Source of the DNA: Friedmanniella luteola
Lineage (GTDB): Bacteria > Actinomycetota > Actinomycetes > Propionibacteriales > Propionibacteriaceae
Direction: 5' to 3'
Assembly (NCBI RefSeq): GCF_900105065.1
Contig: NZ_LT629749.1
Location: forward strand, 124,001-188,000
Length of the DNA: 64,000 bases
Part shown: positions 1 to 11,736 of the stretch, in pieces
Position numbering within the stretch: the stretch's first letter is position 1
Layout: each line of letters opens with the position of its first letter
The notes under the pieces: generated by a model
Seen by the model: the letters and a program-made list of their open reading frames with translations, nothing else
What the model was told of the DNA's origin: nothing
The model's database searches: none
Position numbers and translations under genes: made by a program

Positions 1-69
1 GTCGAGGGCCGGGACGCCTTCCTCGAGAAGCGCCCGCCCGACTGGTCGGCCTTCCCCTACTACTACTGA
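1..69 (+). CDS. menB: MenB-like naphthoyl-CoA synthase, C-terminal end (partial)
   Basis: Only the last 22 codons are in the window, ending at a TGA at 67-69. The tail contains EGRDAFLEKR followed by PDWSAFPYYY. This pattern closes actinobacterial 1,4-dihydroxy-2-naphthoyl-CoA synthases, crotonase-fold enzymes of menaquinone biosynthesis. EGRDAF sits in the C-terminal helix of the family. Another crotonase is possible because the active site lies outside the window. The gene converges on the minus-strand upp across about 310 bases. Confidence 0.65.
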   Translation, partial: VEGRDAFLEKRPPDWSAFPYYY

Positions 70-380
70 GGGCCCGGAGCCGGCCGCTCCGGCCGCTCCG
101 GCGCGCGGTCGTCCGGGCCACTCCCCGGGCCGCCCTGCGGCCGCCCTCCGCCCGCCAGGGCGCCTGACCACCCCCGGGGCGGAGCCCCGCCCCCACTTCA
201 CACCCCTGCTGTGCACTTCACACCCCGTGCAAGGGGTGCGCGGACCACCGCAGGGGTGTGAAGTGGGGGACCGGGCTGGGCCCGGGTCGCCGGGCTGGCC
301 CCGGGCGTCGGCTCACTGCGGGGAGGCGGGGCCCCGTCGGGCAGGGGCCGGGCGTCCGCCCGGTCAGCCGGCCGCGGCGG
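70..380. other. Intergenic region between convergent genes
   Basis: No convincing gene is seen. The stretch lies between the plus-strand MenB-like end and the minus-strand end of upp. It is very GC-rich and holds the large inverted repeat listed at 191-268. Short open frames here have no ribosome site or recognisable product. Confidence 0.7.
191..268. repeat. 18-bp perfect inverted repeat with a third copy of the core
   Basis: The left arm at 191-208 (CCCCACTTCACACCCCTG) and right arm at 251-268 are exact reverse complements, with 42 bases between them. A third copy of the core, CACTTCACACCCC, lies in direct orientation at 214-226. It could be a bidirectional terminator for the flanking convergent genes, but there is no T-tract and the extra copy suggests a protein-binding or repeat element. 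Confidence 0.7.
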
Positions 381-1022
381 TCAGTCGACGACGCCGTACA
401 GCCGGTCGCCCGCGTCGCCGAGCCCGGGCACGATGTAGCCGACCTCGTTGAGCTTCTCGTCCATCCCCGCGAGGACGACCGTGCACGGCACGCCCAGCCC
501 GTCGAGCAGCCCGCGCAGCCGTTCGACGCCCTCCGGGGCGGCGATCAGGCAGATGCAGGTGATGTGGTCCGCGCCCCGCTTCGCCAGGAACTGGACCGCC
601 GCGGCCAGCGTGCCCCCGGTCGCCAGCATGGGGTCCAGCACGTAGCACTGGCGGCCCGAGAGGTCGTCCGGCAGGCGCTCGGCGTAGGTGGCCGCCTCCA
701 GCGTCTCCTCGTTGCGGACCATGCCGAGGAAGCCGACCTCGGCCGTCGGGATCAGCCGGGTCATCCCCTCGAGCATGCCCAGGCCGGCGCGCAGGATGGG
801 CACCACCAGGGGCCGCGGCGTCGACAGCCGGACGCCGACGGTGGTGGCCAGCGGCGTCTGCACCGCCTGCGGCGTGACCCGGACCTCCCGGGTCGCCTCG
901 TAGGCCAGCAGGGTCACCAGCTCCTCGGTGAGCCGCCGGAACGTCGGCGAGTCCGTCGCCTGGTCGCGGAGCACGGTGAGCTTGTGAGAGACGAGGGGGT
1001 GCTCGACGATGCGGAGGTCCAC
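381..1022 (-). CDS. upp: Uracil phosphoribosyltransferase
   Basis: Upp converts uracil and PRPP to UMP in cytosolic pyrimidine salvage. The 213-residue product matches the usual family length of about 207-210. Visible motifs are the N-terminal [21 protein letters not shown] in the substrate-binding core and the PRPP loop [10 protein letters not shown]. It ends with a [13 protein letters not shown] segment typical of the family. I chose the GTG at 1022 because homology begins there, although the frame stays open far upstream as antisense to the next genes. No strong ribosome site precedes it, so leaderless translation is possible. It is divergent from the gene at 1144. Confidence 0.93.
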   Translation of the reverse strand: MDLRIVEHPLVSHKLTVLRDQATDSPTFRRLTEELVTLLAYEATREVRVTPQAVQTPLATTVGVRLSTPRPLVVPILRAGLGMLEGMTRLIPTAEVGFLGMVRNEETLEAATYAERLPDDLSGRQCYVLDPMLATGGTLAAAVQFLAKRGADHITCICLIAAPEGVERLRGLLDGLGVPCTVVLAGMDEKLNEVGYIVPGLGDAGDRLYGVVD

Positions 1023-1143
1023 GGGGTGAACGTTAGCGCTCCGGAACCGGTCGGGGATCGGTGTCGTACCCCGGCCTGATGTCTGACACCATGGGGCGGT
1101 CGGCCCGACGGCCGCCGGTGGACGAGCGTGATGGAGGGGCGGC

Positions 1144-1782
1144 GTGTCGGACTTCGACGACGACGAGTACGAGTCGTTCGACCTGGACGGACCCGCTCCC
1201 GACTCCCGGCCGGGGACGGCCCCCGCCGCGACGACCGCGGCCCCCGACGTCGACGACGACGACGACGAGGATGACGACGACGACGACCTCGAGGACGCCG
1301 CCGACGACGAGATCGACTTCGTCATCTCGGCGTACCGCGAGGAGGGCCAGCTGGTGGTCCAGGCCATGGACAACGACCTAGCCAACGACCTCGAGGAGCT
1401 GATCGCGCAGCTGCGGCGGCTCCCGGGCGACGCCGGTGCGCTGGGGTTCGTCAGCCTCGTCGAAGAGGTCTTCGTGGTGGCGCGGGTGCGCGGCCAGCAC
1501 GTGCAGGTGCTGCTGAGCGACGGCGCCTCGGCCGGGGACTGGCCGATCGCCCACGACGTCGCCGACTTCCTGGACGAGGACATCCCCGACCCCGACGAGG
1601 ACGACAGCGAGCCGATGGGTGACCTCGGGATCGTCGCCGACCTCGGCATGAGCGACTTCGACATGGCCGCGCTGATCGAGGACCTCGACCTGGGCAGCGA
1701 CCAGATGCTCGTGGAGATCGCCGAGAAGATCAAGCTCAACCCGCAGTTCCGCAAGGTCGCCGAGGCGGCCGCGCACTCCTGA
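1144..1782 (+). CDS. tRNA adenosine deaminase-associated protein
   Basis: This 212-residue protein begins at a GTG preceded by a GGAGGGG ribosome site. The first 65 residues are strongly acidic, with runs of Asp. The conserved part follows, including ISAYREEGQ and a long helical segment ending [12 protein letters not shown]. Actinobacterial genomes commonly carry this protein immediately before tadA, and its family is named for that neighbourhood. Its biochemical role is not established. The 11-base gap to tadA supports co-transcription. Confidence 0.85.
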   Translation: MSDFDDDEYESFDLDGPAPDSRPGTAPAATTAAPDVDDDDDEDDDDDDLEDAADDEIDFVISAYREEGQLVVQAMDNDLANDLEELIAQLRRLPGDAGALGFVSLVEEVFVVARVRGQHVQVLLSDGASAGDWPIAHDVADFLDEDIPDPDEDDSEPMGDLGIVADLGMSDFDMAALIEDLDLGSDQMLVEIAEKIKLNPQFRKVAEAAAHS

Positions 1783-1793
1783 GCGGCCCGCCC

Positions 1794-2255
1794 GTGCCCG
1801 CGCCCGCAGGCGGCTGGTCGACGTCGATGCGTCTGGCCCTCGAGCACGCCCGCTCCGCGCAGGTGCACGGGGACGTCCCGGTCGGCGCCGTCGTGCTGGG
1901 TCCGGACGGCACCCTGCTCGCCTCGGCCGGCAACGAGCGCGAGCTCACCGGCGACCCGACGGCCCACGCCGAGGTGCTGGCCCTGCGCCGGGCCGCGGCG
2001 GTGCTGGGCTCCTGGCGGTTGACCGGCTGCAGCCTGGTCGTCACCCTCGAGCCGTGCACCATGTGCGCGGGCGCCCTGGTGCTGGCGCGGGTGCCGACCC
2101 TGGTCTTCGGGGCCTACGACCCCAAGGCCGGCGCCGTCGCCTCCCTGTTCGACGTGGTCCGCGACCCTCGGCTCAACCACCGGGTCGAGGTTCGCGGCGG
2201 CATCCTGGCCGCCGAGTGCGGCGCCCTGCTGAGGGATTTCTTCCTCACCCGCTGA
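1794..2255 (+). CDS. tadA: tRNA-specific adenosine deaminase
   Basis: TadA deaminates adenosine 34 to inosine in tRNA-Arg(ACG). The zinc site is clear: HAEVLALR supplies the His and catalytic Glu, and PCTMCAGAL supplies the two Cys ligands. The 153-residue length fits the family. The first candidate start is a GTG at 1794. An in-frame ATG at 1827 (MRLALEHAR) is where family homology begins and may be the real start. It probably shares a transcript with the TadA-associated gene. Confidence 0.92.
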   Translation: MPAPAGGWSTSMRLALEHARSAQVHGDVPVGAVVLGPDGTLLASAGNERELTGDPTAHAEVLALRRAAAVLGSWRLTGCSLVVTLEPCTMCAGALVLARVPTLVFGAYDPKAGAVASLFDVVRDPRLNHRVEVRGGILAAECGALLRDFFLTR

Positions 2256-2307
2256 GCCCCCGGCCTCGATTGGCGGGACAGGCCTCCCGTTGAGTAGCCT
2301 CTACGGC

Positions 2308-2395
2308 GGTGGCGTGTCTGAGCGGCCTAAAGAGCGCGCCTCGAAAGCGCGTGAGGGTAAAACCTCCGAGAGTTCAAATCTCTCCGCCACCGCCA
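2308..2395 (+). tRNA. tRNA-Ser(CGA)
   Basis: The 7-bp acceptor stem GGTGGCG (2308-2314) pairs with CGCCACC (2385-2391), followed by discriminator G and encoded CCA. The anticodon stem CGCGC/GCGCG encloses the loop CTCGAAA, giving anticodon CGA, which reads UCG. A long variable arm (GAGGG...CCTC) identifies a class II serine tRNA, and the T-loop TTCAAAT is present. A TTGGCG at 2270 and TAGCCT at 2295, spaced 19 bases apart, could be its promoter. Confidence 0.95.
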
Positions 2396-2410
2396 GCCTG
2401 GCTAGGCAGG

Positions 2411-2443
2411 ACGCCGGCGCAGCCCTCAGGGCGGCGCCGGCGT
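2411..2443 (+). terminator. Stem-loop downstream of tRNA-Ser
   Basis: ACGCCGGCGC (2411-2420) is perfectly complementary to GCGCCGGCGT (2434-2443), and the loop has an internal CCC/GGG pairing. It lies 15 bases past the tRNA. The following TCTGGTCCT is only weakly T-rich, as is common for actinobacterial terminators. Confidence 0.55.
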
Positions 2444-2519
2444 TCTGGTCCTCAGTCTCAGTTCTAGTCTCAGTTGGGGCCCCTGTCGACGGGCCGCGGC
2501 ATCTGAAGAGGGTGGGCTC

Positions 2520-3075
2520 ATGAAGCTCAAGCAGGAGGCTCGGGTGCTGCACCGCAGGGCGCTCTCCTCGCTGACGGTCGCCACGACGGCCTTCAACTCG
2601 CCCTCGGATGATGGCCGTGTCACTCAGGTCCTGCTGAGCCTTCAGCACTGCTCCGAGATGCTTCTCGAGGCCGCCTTCGTTCAGGCCGGCGTCCGAGTGT
2701 TCGACAAGCACCTGGGAAGGTCCATCGAGTTCGAGGCCTGCATCCGGCAGGCGTCCAGCAGCGCCACGCTCAAACTCAGCGACAGCGAGGCGGGAACGCC
2801 TCGCCCCATCGACGCCATGAGGGACGACGAGCAGCACTGGTTCAACGAGGTGAGTGAGCAGCTGCTATACCTCCACGCTCGGGCTGGGATCACCCTTTCG
2901 ATGATCTGCAGCAACGCGTCTTCGGGGAGCACCTAGCCGACTGCCGTCCCTTGCGTGTGCTTCCCCTGTCCGTGGATCCTCCCCGCGACCTCGCGATCCT
3001 GATCGACGAGGAGTACTCCCAGATTGCGGCTCTGCTCGCACCCGGGCGCCGAGCCGCCACGAGGCACGAGGGCAC
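2520..3075 (+). pseudogene. DUF3644-like protein, frameshifted and truncated
   Basis: The ATG at 2520 opens a 138-residue frame that stops at 2936. Its sequence (LLSLQHCSEMLLEAAF, then RDDEQHWFNEVSEQLLYLHARAGITL) looks like a DUF3644-type helical protein; such proteins are often found near defence or mobile genes. At TTT 2896-2898 one added T would continue it as LFDDLQQRVFGEHLADCRPLRVLPLSVDPPR and on to about 3060. The frame after the shift runs without a stop into a sugar-isomerase fragment. I infer one deleted base plus a deletion junction near 3060-3080. Family assignment is from memory of the pattern and is moderate. Confidence 0.6.
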
Positions 3076-3883
3076 CGGGGTGGGCATCGCGGGCCTGAAC
3101 TGCAACGGCAACCCGCTGCATCCCGATCCGAAGATCGGTGGCCAGCACGCCGAGGACATCCGTCGCAGCATCCGGCTCGCGAACCGGCTCGGTCAGCACC
3201 GCGTGGTCACCATGTCCGGGCTGCCCGCCGGCGAGCCAGACGGCATCCGGCCCAACTGGGTCGTGAACGCGTGGAACTCCGCGGCCCTCGACGTGCTGGA
3301 CCACCAATGGGGGATCGCCGAGACCTTCTGGCGAGAGATCGACCGCGAGGCGGCCGACCTCGATGTCAAGGTGGCCCTCGAGCTGCACCCGCAGAACCTC
3401 GTCTTCAACCCGGCCGGCATCAGGGAGCTGGTCGAGCGGACCGGCGCCACCCACGTCGGCGTCGAGCTCGACGCCTCCCACCTGTTCTGGCAGTGGATGG
3501 ACCCAGTCGCGGTCGTCCAGGACCTCGGCCCGCTCGTCTTCCACGCCGCCGCCAAGGACGTCCGGATCAACCCGGCCGCCGCCGTGTACGGGGTACTCGA
3601 CAACCGGTTCCGCAAGCTCGGCCCCGACGAGGACCGCACGAACGTCGGCGGCGACGAGTGGGCCAACGAGTGGCCCAAGAACGCTGCCTGGGACTTCGTC
3701 GCCCTCGGTCGCGGTCACGACCCCGTCTACTGGTCGACCTGGCTGGCCGCACTGCACGCAGTCGATCCCGACATGCTCGTCAACATCGAGCACGAAGACG
3801 TCACGCTCAGCCGCATCGAAGGCCTCGAGATCGCCGCCGACGTGCTCCTCGACGCCGCCCGCCGCGCCGGCATCCCCGGCTGA
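3076..3883 (+). pseudogene. Sugar phosphate isomerase/epimerase, N-terminally truncated
   Basis: From about 3079 the translation is a TIM-barrel isomerase of the xylose-isomerase-like superfamily: GLNCNGNPLHP, LELHPQNLVFNP, GVELDASHLFWQ and a final NIEHEDVTLSRIEGL. Conserved metal ligands of the later strands (Glu, Asp/His, Glu) are present. The first 60 or so residues, including the first two strands, are missing and replaced in frame by the DUF3644 remnant. The open frame starting at a TTG at 2951 covers both parts. An incomplete barrel is unlikely to be active. It is probably a leftover of the sugar-catabolic genes found further along. Confidence 0.75.
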
Positions 3884-4353
3884 TCAAGGGACGACCCGCG
3901 ACCCGCCGCGCAACCCCCGACTTCCTCGGCGCCGGCGGGCCCGCCCGAAGTCCGACAGGCATCTCCGATGAGCCGGCCTGCGGCGTCGGTCGCGGCCGAG
4001 GGCCACGCTCGCCCTCCCTCTCGGTGCTGGTGCGGCTCGGGCTGGCCCCCGGCCTCTCGACGAGCCAGGGGGCCGGCGGCGCCTTCGGCTCGGCAGCGGC
4101 GCAGCACTGGTGGGCGGTCGCCCGCGACACCCCACCCTCGTCGACGACGTGAGCGGCGAGTCGCCCCTCGTGCACCCGCTCGACCCGGAGCAGGCGTGAC
4201 CGAGGCCTAGCGGGAATCACGAGGACCTCCGATTGGATTCGGCTGAAGTAGAGGCCCACGACTTCGCCACGGCGGTCCTTCTTCACGTCAAGTCCCTGCG
4301 TCGACGAGGTCCGTGGTGACTACAACGAGACTGGGATCGCACATGACCGTGCG
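3884..4353. other. Gene-poor region
   Basis: No recognisable gene is seen in these 470 bases. A frame at about 4110-4199 ending LVDDVSGESPLVHPLDPEQA reads like the tail of a real protein but has no start or body, so it may be a gene remnant. No clear terminator or promoter was recognised. Confidence 0.5.
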
Positions 4354-4866
4354 GTGCAACGGCGGCGATGTCCCATCGCCGCGGCTCGGGATATCTTTGG
4401 TCATGTGGATGGGTGGTCTGAGGGGGAGTGGCTGACTCTGCAGCTGGGGCCGGTATGGGTCATCAGCGCGCTCGTCGGTCGCAATCGGTTCGACGCGCTT
4501 GAGCAGGCGGCCTTCTGGCAGGGCGTCGATGACGCACCCCAGGAGTCGCCCTTGGGCTGGCAGCTGATGCGAGCCATGACTCGCAACCGCGAGTGGTTGC
4601 TCGACGAGTTCACGCTCGACGAGCGCTCCATCGTCTCAGGCCTGAACGAGGTCGCCTCGTTGCTCGAACGCGTCTCGCCGGAGGTCAGCAGAGACGCCCG
4701 CGAGTTCATGCTGCGCGTCGGCATGGCGCTGGCCCGGGCGCGGGGGCCGTTTGGTCAGCGCATGAGCGACCAGGACGCACTTACCCTCCAGCTCGTTGCG
4801 CAACTGCTGGAGACGACGAAGGAGACGGCGGAGAACAACCCGCTCAACGCAGCCGTTGCTATCTGA
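4354..4866 (+). CDS. Hypothetical protein
   Basis: I do not recognise this family. The open frame begins at a GTG at 4354, but the sequence looks protein-like only from about the GTG at 4405 (VDGWSEGEWLTLQLG), which is the more likely start and would give about 153 residues. It is largely helical and soluble, with conserved-looking blocks VISALVGRNRFDALEQAAFW, WLLDEFTLDERSIV and ARGPFGQRMSDQDAL. No signal peptide or membrane segment is seen. It stands alone between two decayed regions. Confidence 0.55.
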   Translation: MQRRRCPIAAARDIFGHVDGWSEGEWLTLQLGPVWVISALVGRNRFDALEQAAFWQGVDDAPQESPLGWQLMRAMTRNREWLLDEFTLDERSIVSGLNEVASLLERVSPEVSRDAREFMLRVGMALARARGPFGQRMSDQDALTLQLVAQLLETTKETAENNPLNAAVAI

Positions 4867-5315
4867 AACGCTCACTTGGGTTGGGTCGACCTAGGCATGG
4901 GGCCGTCGACAGGCTCGGGCGCAGAGGGGTAGAGGTGCGCGCCTGCGGAACTGGCGCTCGCGCTGTGAGTGACGGCAGTCGGTACCTGGGAGGAACGTGT
5001 TCTTCCGGAATGTCAGAGTCCTCGACCCGTCACGCCAAATCGGCTGCCATCAACAAGTCGAGTTTCCCTCGATCGACTCTTCGCTGCCTACGAGCCGAAG
5101 ACAACCTCTCAGGTGAGCCTCGATCTGGTGGCGATCAAGCGTTGGTTCCTGTGTCGGACGGTTTGACGTGCATGTCCGCGAGGGGAGCCGATCATTGGGT
5201 GGCCCGCGCCGGCTCTGGCGCTGGGTCAACAAGACGTGTAGTGAGAGTCCGAATACCTCGGCACTAGGTAGGGACCCATGTATCAAGGACGTCGGCCGCG
5301 TCGGCCGCGTAGGAC
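4867..5315. other. Gene-poor region
   Basis: No complete gene is seen in about 450 bases. At 4997 a GTG with a GGGAGGA ribosome site opens VFFRNVRVLDPS, which resembles the first residues of an amidohydrolase, but the similarity stops within about 14 codons. It may be a gene relic. Base composition is slightly less GC-rich than in the flanking genes. Confidence 0.45.
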
Positions 5316-6129
5316 CTATTGAGCGAGCCGCCAAGGATCCCCCATGTGAAGCGGCCGAGGGCCAGCTGCTGGCGGGCAGCCGAGACCGGTCGATAGCTCT
5401 CTGGCCGCCTGCTGGACGCTCTCAGCGAGGAGACGTTCGCGGGGGAGGACCTTTCTCGCACCCCACAGACGCCGAGGCCCGCTATCGCGCGTCCGGACCT
5501 GTCGAAGACAGGGGCGCCAATCGCGGCAACCCCGACCGCGTCGCCAAAGTCGCCGACGCTGTAGTCGCGCAGCGGCGAGGTCTTCGAGCGCGACTTCGCG
5601 TAGCTGGCGACTGTTGGCGGTTCGGCCTCCAGTCCCGCCCGGAGTAGTTCTGAGAGCAACGCCGCTTGATCGTGCGCTAGCAAGGCCTGGGAGCACCGCC
5701 CTGGTGCAGTGGCTGTGAGTCTCCGACGTCGAGGTGCAGGATGCGCACGTTCCGAGGATGGTCGACGCGCTCGATGCAGACAGTTCTTGGGCCGGACGGA
5801 ACGACCAGGTGGACCGCGAGACCGCAGCGCCCCGCCAAGCCCTTCATCAGCGGGTGGCCCAGTTGTCGCAGGTCGAGGCTGTCGACGAGGATGGCGCCGA
5901 TCTCGAAGAGGCGGATGGTCAGCCGGAAGGCTGAGGCTGCATCTCTTCCGAGCCAGCCGGCTCCCTCCAGTGTGAGGAGAAGCCGGTATGTGGCGGTCTT
6001 GGAGTATCCGGATCTTCGGACGAGTTCCGCCAGCGTGAGCGAGGGTTCTCCTTGTCGGAAGCAGCCCAGGAGCCGGGTGGCTCGCACCACCGGATGGACC
6101 GCGGTCCGGCGGGGCTCGGTCTCCTGCAT
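5316..6129 (-). pseudogene. IclR-family transcriptional regulator with two frameshifts
   Basis: The N-terminal frame from ATG 6129 gives a winged-helix domain (VRATRLLGCF, LAELVRRSGYSKTATYRLL) and the start of the effector domain, then stops at 5677. Homology continues in a second frame from about 5685 (LLAHDQAALLSELL, then YSVGDFGDAVGVAAIGAPVFDRSG). It continues again in a third frame from about 5445 (LLAESVQQAARELSTGLG), ending at 5316. Restoring one base near 5687 and correcting the frame near 5445 would rebuild a normal regulator of about 260 residues. As it stands it is broken. Confidence 0.85.
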
Positions 6130-6318
6130 GTGGATTCCTTCATCTGCGGATCGGGTGGTCTGGGCGGTTGAAGGTTCCCCACCGATGAAGGCAGCGAGGC
6201 CCAGGGGAGAGTGAGACTTCCCGTCGGACGAGCGATGGTGTCGAGGTCGGTGAGGGGTTCGGTCAGCGACTGGGACTGTCAGGTTGTGTCCCTCCGCGCT
6301 GGTCGGTCAGATCAGGGA

Positions 6319-7725
6319 TCAGCAGGCGAGCTCTGAATCCTGGGCCGCCGTCTCGGCGTGGCGTACGGCTTGGGCGACCGCCGGCGCGACGGAGGAGTCG
6401 AAGACGCTGGGGATGATGTAGCTGGCGTTGAGCTCCTCGGGGGCTACGCGGTCAGCGATGGCGTTGGCCGCGGCGCTGAGCATGACGTCGGTGATGTCGC
6501 GGAGACCGCCGTCGAGCAGTCCGCGGAACAGCCCGGGGAAGGCGAGCACGTTGTTGATCTGGTTGGGGAAGTCGCTGCGGCCGGTCGCGACCACGGCGGC
6601 GTGCTGCTGGGCGTCGAACGGGTCGATCTCCGGCACCGGGTTGGCCAGAGCGAACACGATGGCCTGGTCAGCCATGCGGGCGACGTCGCTGCCGGCAAGC
6701 AGGTCGGGAGCAGAGACGCCGATGAACACGTCGGCGCCGGGAAGGACGTCGAGGAGGGTACCGGTCCGCCGTTCGAGGTTGGTGTGGGCGACGAGCCAGT
6801 GCCGGGTGGCGCCGTCGTGGGGACCGGCTTCGTGGACGACTCCGTCTTTGTCGCAGCCGATGATGTTGGTGGCACCTTGCTGATGGAGGAGCTGGATGAT
6901 GGCCGATCCTGCGGCTCCGGTGCCGGAGACGACGATGCGCACGTCCTCAATCTTCTTCCCGACGACGCGGAGTGCGTTGATCAGGGCGGCCAGCACCACG
7001 ATCGCTGTGCCGTGCTGGTCGTCGTGGAAGACGGGGATGTCTAGTTCCGCTCGGAGGCGACGTTCGATGTCGAAGCATCGTGGTGCGGAGATGTCCTCGA
7101 GGTTGATCCCGCCGTAGACGGGGGCGATCGCCTTCACGACCTGGACGATCTCGTCGGCGTCCTGGGTGTCGAGGCAGACGGGCCACGCGTCGACGCCGGC
7201 AAAGCGTTTGAACAACGCGACCTTGCCCTCCATCACGGGTAGGGCGGCGGCAGGGCCGATGTTGCCGAGCCCGAGCACTGCGGATCCGTCGGTGACCACA
7301 GCGACGGTGTTGCGCTTGATGGTGAGCCGGCGGACGTCATCGGGATTCTCCGCGATGGCGAGGCAGACACGCGCGACGCCCGGTGTGTAGGCGCGGGAGA
7401 GGTCGTCGCGGTGCTTGAGCTCGATCTTCGGGGTGACTTCGATCTTGCCGCCGAGGTGCATCAGGAAGGTGCGGTCCGAGACCTTGCGGACCGTGAATCC
7501 GTCGAGGGCCTCGATGGCTTTGGTGATGGTGTCGGCGTGGGCGACGTCGCTGGCGTTGCAGCTGACGTCGACGACGATCGAGGTCGGGTGTGACTCGGCG
7601 ACGTCAAGGGCGGTGACTGCCCCTCCGGCCTCGGCGACGACGCCGGAGAGCCGTGCGGTGGCGGCGGGGTCGGTCGGTGCCTCGACGCGGACGGTGATGG
7701 AGTACCCAGGGCTGAGCGTGGCCAT
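6319..7725 (-). CDS. NAD(P)-dependent malic enzyme with N-terminal ACT domain
   Basis: This enzyme oxidatively decarboxylates malate to pyruvate. Residues 1-80 form an ACT-like regulatory domain ([13 protein letters not shown]). The malic enzyme N domain follows (YTPGVARVC, the catalytic Lys in [21 protein letters not shown]) and then the Rossmann domain ([12 protein letters not shown]). The 468-residue length fits the short bacterial, non-PTA-fused type. It is last in an operon, 37 bases after adk. Because PpsA is encoded upstream, I infer it feeds pyruvate to PEP synthesis. The coenzyme preference cannot be read. Confidence 0.92.
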   Translation of the reverse strand: MATLSPGYSITVRVEAPTDPAATARLSGVVAEAGGAVTALDVAESHPTSIVVDVSCNASDVAHADTITKAIEALDGFTVRKVSDRTFLMHLGGKIEVTPKIELKHRDDLSRAYTPGVARVCLAIAENPDDVRRLTIKRNTVAVVTDGSAVLGLGNIGPAAALPVMEGKVALFKRFAGVDAWPVCLDTQDADEIVQVVKAIAPVYGGINLEDISAPRCFDIERRLRAELDIPVFHDDQHGTAIVVLAALINALRVVGKKIEDVRIVVSGTGAAGSAIIQLLHQQGATNIIGCDKDGVVHEAGPHDGATRHWLVAHTNLERRTGTLLDVLPGADVFIGVSAPDLLAGSDVARMADQAIVFALANPVPEIDPFDAQQHAAVVATGRSDFPNQINNVLAFPGLFRGLLDGGLRDITDVMLSAAANAIADRVAPEELNASYIIPSVFDSSVAPAVAQAVRHAETAAQDSELAC

Positions 7726-7762
7726 GATGTGGTCCTTGCGTTCGTATGTCTCCGGGGAGGGG

Positions 7763-8382
7763 TCAGGAGGGCAGCGCGGTCAGAGCCTGGTTGATGCGGT
7801 GAGTGACGAGGTCGACGGGGCCGAGGCCGTCGACCTCGGCCAACAAGCCGCGCTGGCGGTACTCCGCGATCAGGGGGGCGGTCTGGTCGGCGTACAAGGC
7901 GAGGCGAGTACGGATCGTGCCCTCGGTGTCGTCGGTGCGGCCCTGCTCGCGCCCGCGGCGGAGCAGCCGGTGGACGAGCTCCTCCTCATCGGTCTGCAGG
8001 GCGATGACGACGTCCAGAGGTCCACCGGAGGCGGCGAGCATCGCGTCGAGGGTCCGGACCTGGGGGAGGGTGCGCGGGTACCCGTCGAGCACGAACCCGT
8101 GGCGGCAGTCGGTGCCGGCGAGCCGGTCGGCGACGATGGCGTTGGTGGTGTCGTCGTCGACGTAGCCGCCGCCGGCCATGGTGTCCCGGACCTGCGCGGC
8201 CAGCGGGGTGTCCGCGGTTTGCAGGGCGCGGAAGATGTCGCCGGTGGAGATGGCGGGGACGCGGCAACGGTCGGCCACACGATTGGACTGCGTGCCCTTG
8301 CCGGCTCCGGGCGGTCCCATGATGAGGAGCCGGGCGGGTCCTCGGCGGGCTGGTGTGGGTGCGGTGAGCAGGTCGGGGCTGC

Positions 8383-8386
<4 letters not shown>
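7763..8386 (-). CDS. adk: Adenylate kinase
   Basis: Adk interconverts ATP and AMP with two ADP. The P-loop [10 protein letters not shown], the AMP-binding STGDIFRA and the [12 protein letters not shown] segment are present. The LID is short ([22 protein letters not shown]) and lacks zinc-binding cysteines. The GTG at 8386 overlaps the stop of ppsA (GTGA), which sets the start and implies translational coupling; about 18 residues then precede the P-loop. This is probably a second, operon-dedicated Adk, since the housekeeping copy usually sits in the ribosomal-protein operon. Here it would remove AMP made by PpsA. Confidence 0.9.
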
Positions 8387-10797
<2,411 letters not shown>

Positions 10798-10824
10798 GGC
10801 GTTCCTTTCGGTGTATCGGGATGG

Positions 10825-11736
10825 TCACGCGTTGGCGGCGAGGCGCTGCAGGATGACCGTGGACATCTCCTCGACGGACTTGGCGGAGGAGTTGATGGTG
10901 GGCAGGTCGTGGGTGGAGAAGAGCGCCTCGGCGCGACGCAGCTCCCAGGTGCACTGCTCCAGGGAGGCGTAGGTGGAGTGGGGGCGGCGCTCTTGCCGGA
11001 CCTGCCGGAGCCGCGCGGGGGTGGTGGTGATGCCGAAGCAGCGGTCCCGCAGCGCTCGGATCGGACGAGGCAGCACGGTCTGCTCGAGGTCCTCCTCGAC
11101 CAGCGGGTAGTTGGCGACGAGGAGACCATGCTGGAGGGCCAGGTACATGGTGGTCGGCGTCTTCCCGCACCGAGACGGCGCGACCAGGATGACGTCGGCC
11201 TTGCCGAGCGCACGGAGGCTCTGACCGTCGTCGTGTTCGATGGCGTACTCCACGGCGGCCATGCGGGCGTTGTAGCGCTTGATGTCTCCCACGCCGTGCA
11301 GCTGGGAGGCGACCCGCTCACCCTTGGCGTCGAGGATCGCCTCGACCCGGGTCATGTGCATGTCGAAGAAGTCGATGATGGGGCAGCGCGACGTGTGCAG
11401 CTCCGTCCGGATCTCCTCGACCGCTGCGGTGGCGAACGCCAGCGGCGTCACCTCGCCGTCCATGGCGGCGTCGAGGATGGCGACGACTTTCCGCGCCTCA
11501 TCGACTGAGGTGATGAAGGGGATGAGTCGTCGGTCGAAGCGCAAGTAGGGGAACTGGATGAGGAGCGCGTTCCCCATGGTCTCTGCGCTGATCCCGGTGG
11601 AGTCGGACAGGAAGAACACAGGGACGGCGGGCCGGTCGGTAACCGAGGACGCGTGGTGCCGCAGAGCAGTCAGGCTCTCGCCCGCAGCGGGGTCGCCGGG
11701 GCCGCTCGCTGCCTGGCTGGGCCTGCTGCTGTCCAT
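10825..11736 (-). CDS. ppsR: Pyruvate, water dikinase regulatory protein (kinase/pyrophosphorylase)
   Basis: This DUF299-family enzyme inactivates PpsA by ADP-dependent phosphorylation and reactivates it by phosphate-dependent dephosphorylation. Visible motifs are FFLSDSTGISAETMG, the P-loop-like VAPSRCGKTPTTMYLA and VEEMSTVIL at the end. The first 35 residues are a low-complexity extension, so a shorter start is possible. The 303-residue length is slightly above the usual 270-280 for that reason. It is first in the operon, next to its expected target. Confidence 0.92.
   Translation of the reverse strand: MDSSRPSQAASGPGDPAAGESLTALRHHASSVTDRPAVPVFFLSDSTGISAETMGNALLIQFPYLRFDRRLIPFITSVDEARKVVAILDAAMDGEVTPLAFATAAVEEIRTELHTSRCPIIDFFDMHMTRVEAILDAKGERVASQLHGVGDIKRYNARMAAVEYAIEHDDGQSLRALGKADVILVAPSRCGKTPTTMYLALQHGLLVANYPLVEEDLEQTVLPRPIRALRDRCFGITTTPARLRQVRQERRPHSTYASLEQCTWELRRAEALFSTHDLPTINSSAKSVEEMSTVILQRLAANA

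Noticed and set aside
1023-2180. Minus-strand extension of upp into a 599-residue protein
   Set aside because: The added N-terminal part is low-complexity Ser/Arg sequence antisense to the TadA-associated gene and tadA. Upp homology begins at 1022.
2308-2395. Integration site with a duplicated tRNA 3' end
   Set aside because: No second copy of the tRNA-Ser 3' end and no integrase were found by reading, so an att site cannot be claimed.
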